A stretch of DNA of 64,000 nt from Fastidiosipila sp964627125 (GTDB taxonomy: Bacteria > Bacillota > Clostridia > Saccharofermentanales > Fastidiosipilaceae), in NCBI GenBank assembly GCA_964627125.1, contig CAZVJQ010000004.1, positions 4,115 through 68,114 of the forward strand. The letters are read 5' to 3'. Shown here piece by piece: positions 60,637 to 64,000 of this stretch. Every line of letters begins with the position of its first letter. Position 1 is the stretch's first letter. The notes beneath the pieces were generated by a model, which was not told where the DNA came from, ran no database searches, and saw only the letters and a program-made list of their open reading frames with translations. The position numbers and the translations under genes were made by a program.

Positions 60637-63483
60637 ATGGGTCTTTTTGAAAAGATATTTGGTACCTATAGTGAGAGAGAAATAAAAAGAATAAATCCTA
60701 TAGTAGATAAAGTTCTTTCATTAGAATCTGAATATTCTGCATTGTCTGAAGAAGAGTTAAAAGCGAAGACATCAGAATTTAAAGAAAGATATGCTAATGG
60801 TGAAACTTTAGACGATCTATTGCCAGAGGCTTTTGCAACTGCAAGAGAAGCTGCTTGGCGTGTTCTAAACATGAAACATTATCCAGTTCAAATCATAGGT
60901 GGTATTGTATTACACCAAGGTAGAATTGCTGAAATGAAAACAGGTGAAGGTAAAACTTTAGTTGCTACATTGCCTGTATATTTAAATGCTATTAGTGGTA
61001 AAGGTGTCCATGTTGTTACAGTTAACGATTACTTGGCACAACGTGACAGCGAATGGATGGGTAAGCTTTATAACTATCTAGGATTATCAGTAGGTTTAAT
61101 AGTTCATGGTAAGAGTAAGAAGGATAAACGTAAGGCTTATGCTGCGGATATCACTTATGGTACTAATAATGAATACGGATTTGATTATCTAAGAGATAAC
61201 ATGGTTACTTATAAGAGCCAACAAGTTCAAAGAGGATTGAACTATGCAATCATTGACGAGGTTGACTCTATTCTTGTTGATGAGGCAAGAACACCACTTA
61301 TCATATCTGGTAAGGGTGGAGAGTCAAGTGAGATGTATGGTAGAGCAGATGCATTTGTTAGAACTCTAAAACCATATGTAGTTGCTGAAACAGATACTAA
61401 AGAATCAACAGATGATATTGCAGGAGATGCGGATTATGTTGTTGATGAGAAGGCAAAAACTGCTGTTTTAACATCTAACGGTACTGCTAAGGCAGAACGT
61501 TACTTCAATATTGATAACTTATCTGATGAAGCAAACTTCGATCTACAACACTTTATTAATAATGGTTTGAAGGCTCACGGTACAATGCATCGTGACGAGC
61601 AATACATTGTTAATGATGGTGAAATTGTTATCGTTGATGACTTCACAGGTCGTTTAATGGAAGGTAGAAGATACTCAGATGGTCTACACCAAGCTATTGA
61701 AGCTAAAGAAGGTGTTAAGGTAGAACGTGAGAGTAAGACACTAGCTACAATTACTTTCCAAAACTTCTTTAGAATGTATAAAAAATTAGCAGGTATGACA
61801 GGTACTGCTTTGACCGAAGAAGATGAATTTCAAGGAATTTACAGTCTTGATGTTATTGAGATTCCAACAAACAAACCTGTAATACGTGAAGATGTTCCAG
61901 ATGCTGTTTATAAGACAGAGCGTGGTAAATTACAAGCCGTTGCGGAAGCTGTTAAAGAAGCTAATGACAAAGGACAACCTGTATTAGTTGGTACAGTTTC
62001 AGTTGAAGACTCAGAAAAAATTAGTAAGATCTTTACTAAAAATGGAATTAAGCACAATGTTCTTAACGCTAAACAGCACTCCAGAGAGGCAGAAATTGTC
62101 GCTCAAGCAGGTCAGCTAGGTGGAGTTACAGTTGCTACTAACATGGCTGGTCGTGGTACTGACATTCTCTTAGGTGGTAACCCAGAACATTTAGCTAAGC
62201 AAGAAATGCGTCAATTAGGATATGAAGAAGAATTAATTGAAGCATCTACAGCACATAACGACACTGAAGATGAGCAAATTCTAAAGGCTAGAGATGTTTA
62301 TCAAGAACTATATGCAAAACATAAATTAGTAACTGATAAAGAAAAAGAAAAAGTAATTGCTGTTGGTGGTTTATTCATCGTTGGTACTGAGAGACATGAG
62401 TCTAGACGTATTGATAATCAGCTTAGAGGACGTTCAGGTAGACAAGGTGATATAGGTGAAAGTAAGTTCTACTTATCCTTAGAAGATGATTTAATGCGCC
62501 AATTCGGTGGTGAACAGATGACTAATATGTTCAATACACTAGGTGTAGATGAATATACAGAAATTCAACACAGAATGTTATCTAATGCGATTGAATCTTC
62601 TCAGAAGAAAGTTGAAGGACGTAACTTCGGTATTCGTAAAAATGTTCTTGAATACGATGACGTTATGAACCAACAAAGAGAAGTTATTTATGCAGAAAGA
62701 AATAAAGTTCTAGATGGTGAAGACTTACAGGATGTATTTGAGAGTTACATTAATCTTGCTATTGAAAATATTGTCACAGAGTTTAGTCAAGCTTACGACA
62801 ATATAAGAAATGAAGAGATAAACTTATCTGGTTTAATTGCACAGTTAAGAGATATTACTGGTGATTTAGATGTTTATGAAAATCTAGAAGATAGAATTGA
62901 TTCAGGTGATGATTTTGCAGAAATCACTGTAGATATTCAAGATGCAGCTATTGAGAAATATCACGCTAGAGAAGAAGAAGTTGGTGGTGCTGAAATAATG
63001 AGAGAGGCTGAAAGAGTAGTATTACTTAAGACAGTTGACTCAAAATGGATGGATCACATTGATGATATGGATAGACTTAAGAGTGCTATTAGCATGAGGT
63101 CTGTTGCTCAGCATAACCCAGCTCAAGAATATCGTAGAGAAGGTTATATGATGTTCCAAGAAATGAATGAGTCAATCGCAAGAGACTCAGCTCGTTTAAT
63201 TCTTAGAGCACAATTTGTAGCAAATGAAAAACCTGAAAGAAAAGAAGAACCTAAGAATACTACCGAAAATACTACAGCTGATGGTGAAGTAGTAGAGCAA
63301 GATAGAAGAAGAACTCAACAAGCTGCTAATGCTATGAGAAGAGCAGAAGCACAAAAGAGTGATGCTAAAGGACAAACAGCAGCTCCTGCACCTGTTACTA
63401 AAAATCCAAATGAAAGAATTGGTAGAAATGATCCATGTCACTGTGGAAGTGGTAAAAAATTCAAGAACTGTCACGGTAAATAG
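60637..63483 (+). CDS. secA: Preprotein translocase ATPase SecA
   Basis: SecA pushes unfolded secretory proteins through SecYEG. Walker A MKTGEGKT is at 100-107, the DEAD-type Walker B VDEVDSILVDEARTPLIISG follows, and the preprotein-binding, helical scaffold and C-terminal regions are complete. The tail has a linker rich in Gln, Ala and Arg, and then a zinc-binding SEC-C motif RNDPCHCGSGKKFKNCHGK (end at 948). The length exceeds B. subtilis SecA by about 100 residues because of inserts around 245-275 and 525-560. It is monocistronic. Confidence 0.97.
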   Translation: MGLFEKIFGTYSEREIKRINPIVDKVLSLESEYSALSEEELKAKTSEFKERYANGETLDDLLPEAFATAREAAWRVLNMKHYPVQIIGGIVLHQGRIAEMKTGEGKTLVATLPVYLNAISGKGVHVVTVNDYLAQRDSEWMGKLYNYLGLSVGLIVHGKSKKDKRKAYAADITYGTNNEYGFDYLRDNMVTYKSQQVQRGLNYAIIDEVDSILVDEARTPLIISGKGGESSEMYGRADAFVRTLKPYVVAETDTKESTDDIAGDADYVVDEKAKTAVLTSNGTAKAERYFNIDNLSDEANFDLQHFINNGLKAHGTMHRDEQYIVNDGEIVIVDDFTGRLMEGRRYSDGLHQAIEAKEGVKVERESKTLATITFQNFFRMYKKLAGMTGTALTEEDEFQGIYSLDVIEIPTNKPVIREDVPDAVYKTERGKLQAVAEAVKEANDKGQPVLVGTVSVEDSEKISKIFTKNGIKHNVLNAKQHSREAEIVAQAGQLGGVTVATNMAGRGTDILLGGNPEHLAKQEMRQLGYEEELIEASTAHNDTEDEQILKARDVYQELYAKHKLVTDKEKEKVIAVGGLFIVGTERHESRRIDNQLRGRSGRQGDIGESKFYLSLEDDLMRQFGGEQMTNMFNTLGVDEYTEIQHRMLSNAIESSQKKVEGRNFGIRKNVLEYDDVMNQQREVIYAERNKVLDGEDLQDVFESYINLAIENIVTEFSQAYDNIRNEEINLSGLIAQLRDITGDLDVYENLEDRIDSGDDFAEITVDIQDAAIEKYHAREEEVGGAEIMREAERVVLLKTVDSKWMDHIDDMDRLKSAISMRSVAQHNPAQEYRREGYMMFQEMNESIARDSARLILRAQFVANEKPERKEEPKNTTENTTADGEVVEQDRRRTQQAANAMRRAEAQKSDAKGQTAAPAPVTKNPNERIGRNDPCHCGSGKKFKNCHGK

Positions 63484-63507
63484 GTTATAAAATAAGTAAA
63501 TTCATAG

Positions 63508-63548
63508 CTCTTGAGTAAAGAAACATATGTTCTTTATTCAAGAGTTAT
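63508..63548 (+). terminator. Terminator of secA
   Basis: A 15-bp stem with one G-U pair (63508-63522 with 63530-63544), a 7-base loop and TTATTTTA. Confidence 0.85.
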
Positions 63549-63552
63549 TTTA

Positions 63553-63561
63553 TGCTATAAT
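63553..63561 (+). promoter_or_regulatory. Extended -10 promoter of ssrA
   Basis: TGCTATAAT (TGnTATAAT) lies 13 bp before the mature 5' end of tmRNA; no good -35 is present, and the upstream terminator hairpin occupies that site. Confidence 0.55.
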
Positions 63562-63574
63562 GTGTTTTCTAACT

Positions 63575-63949
63575 GGGGATGTACTGGTTTCGACAGGGTT
63601 ATAGAAGTTAGTTTAGCGAGTAGTGGATGTCAGTTGGCCACTTAAATCATCTGACAAAACTGTAATTGACAACAACGATTACGCTTTAGCTGCTGCTTAA
63701 TAGCGGCTACACAGCCTATCCTATCTGCGGGGTAGTCACTGTGCGGTTAGCAGACCTTACCTAGGGGAGGTAAAATAGGGCACCGCCTATATTTAAGCTT
63801 TGCAATTTAGGTGTACTTATGAAGCTACCGGATTACCAGCCTGTCAGCTGGCCACGGTACTAGGGGAATACTTCATAAGCTGACTGCACTCGGAGAAGAG
63901 CTAATGGAAATGATTTTGGACAGGAGTTCGACTCTCCTCATCTCCACCA
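63575..63949 (+). ncRNA. ssrA: Transfer-messenger RNA (tmRNA)
   Basis: tmRNA frees ribosomes stalled on broken mRNA. The tRNA-like ends GGGGATG (63575-63581) and CATCTCC (63939-63945) pair, followed by A and encoded CCA; GTACTGGTTTCGACAGGG at the 5' side and AGTTCGACTCTCCTC at the 3' side are conserved. The tag frame at 63653-63700 reads DKTVIDNNDYALAAA and stops at TAA, ending in the usual proteolysis signal ALAAA. The first tag codon is taken as GAC, with some uncertainty. Pseudoknots with GC-rich pieces follow. One-piece, not permuted. Confidence 0.96.
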
Positions 63950-63962
63950 AATAGTAAATAAG

Positions 63963-63996
63963 CCTCAAGATTCAATTAGAATTTTGAGGTTTTATT
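63963..63996 (+). terminator. Terminator of ssrA
   Basis: An 11-bp stem with one G-U pair (63963-63973 with 63979-63989), a 5-base loop and TTTTATT. Confidence 0.85.
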
Positions 63997-64000
63997 ATCT

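Noticed and set aside
1..64000. CRISPR array, prophage, insertion sequence or toxin-antitoxin pair
   Set aside because: I looked for evenly spaced repeats, transposase or integrase motifs and small paired ORFs and found none.

Overview
The window is A+T-rich, gene-dense chromosome from a low-GC Gram-positive bacterium, most likely a clostridial-type Bacillota. The evidence is: lipoproteins with Gram-positive lipoboxes, an LCP cell-wall ligase, a sortase, ECF transporter modules, RqcH, PerR, and the gene orders scpA-scpB-cmk-plsC-rpsA, ruvCAB and rpsF-ssb-rpsR...rplI-dnaB. The sequence alone does not fix the genus. I see no prophage, transposon, integrase, CRISPR array or plasmid gene, so this looks like core genome.

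Layout. 1-5.4 kb: tail of a site-2 protease, then chromosome segregation (scpAB), cmk, plsC and ribosomal protein S1. 5.6-10.5 kb: glycogen phosphorylase, 5-formyl-THF cyclo-ligase (minus), an orphan sortase and a MarR regulator with a probable operator. 10.5-13.3 kb: perR and ruvCAB. 13.4-18.9 kb: ecfA1-ecfA2-ecfT, a Gx-transporter/EetB-type membrane protein, a NusG-domain-II protein, an FMN-binding lipoprotein and an ApbE flavin transferase; together they resemble the flavin half of a Gram-positive extracellular electron transfer locus. 18.9-30.2 kb: rqcH, small membrane proteins, an M16C protease, a GNAT-like/MGMT fusion, His-Gln-Lys tRNAs, two unknown membrane proteins, tRNA-Thr and a TraX-family protein. 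30.3-37 kb: rho with a long disordered insert, rpmE, prmC-prfA-sua5, rpsF-ssb-rpsR. 37-43 kb: rplI, dnaB, tilS, hpt, ftsH. 43-49 kb: murC, an LCP protein, a tail-anchored unknown, and two divergent PRPP-synthetase paralogues in tandem. 49-56 kb: ysxC, comEC, holA, a SEC-C protein, asnS, radC. 56-64 kb: mgsA, dtd, an unknown, three Tad-like pseudopilin genes, secA and ssrA (tmRNA).

Most operons end in clean intrinsic terminators, several of them shared by convergent genes. Many promoters fit TTGNNN-(16-18)-TATAAT or an extended -10. Several start codons had to be moved downstream of the longest ORF because a strong Shine-Dalgarno sequence sits just before an internal ATG.

Observations I would follow first: (1) the 9-mer GCTTTGGCC occurs eight times on both strands in housekeeping genes and in two intergenic regions, far more than base composition predicts, and one copy lies inside comEC; a DNA-uptake or recombination signal is one possible reading, although codon context explains part of it. 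(2) Long hairpins bury the Shine-Dalgarno sequences of comEC and of the first Tad-like pseudopilin gene, suggesting linked translational control of DNA uptake and pilus genes. (3) The flavin/EET-like cassette. (4) The tandem PRPP synthetases, one with altered catalytic motifs, expressed from a divergent promoter that carries a palindrome.
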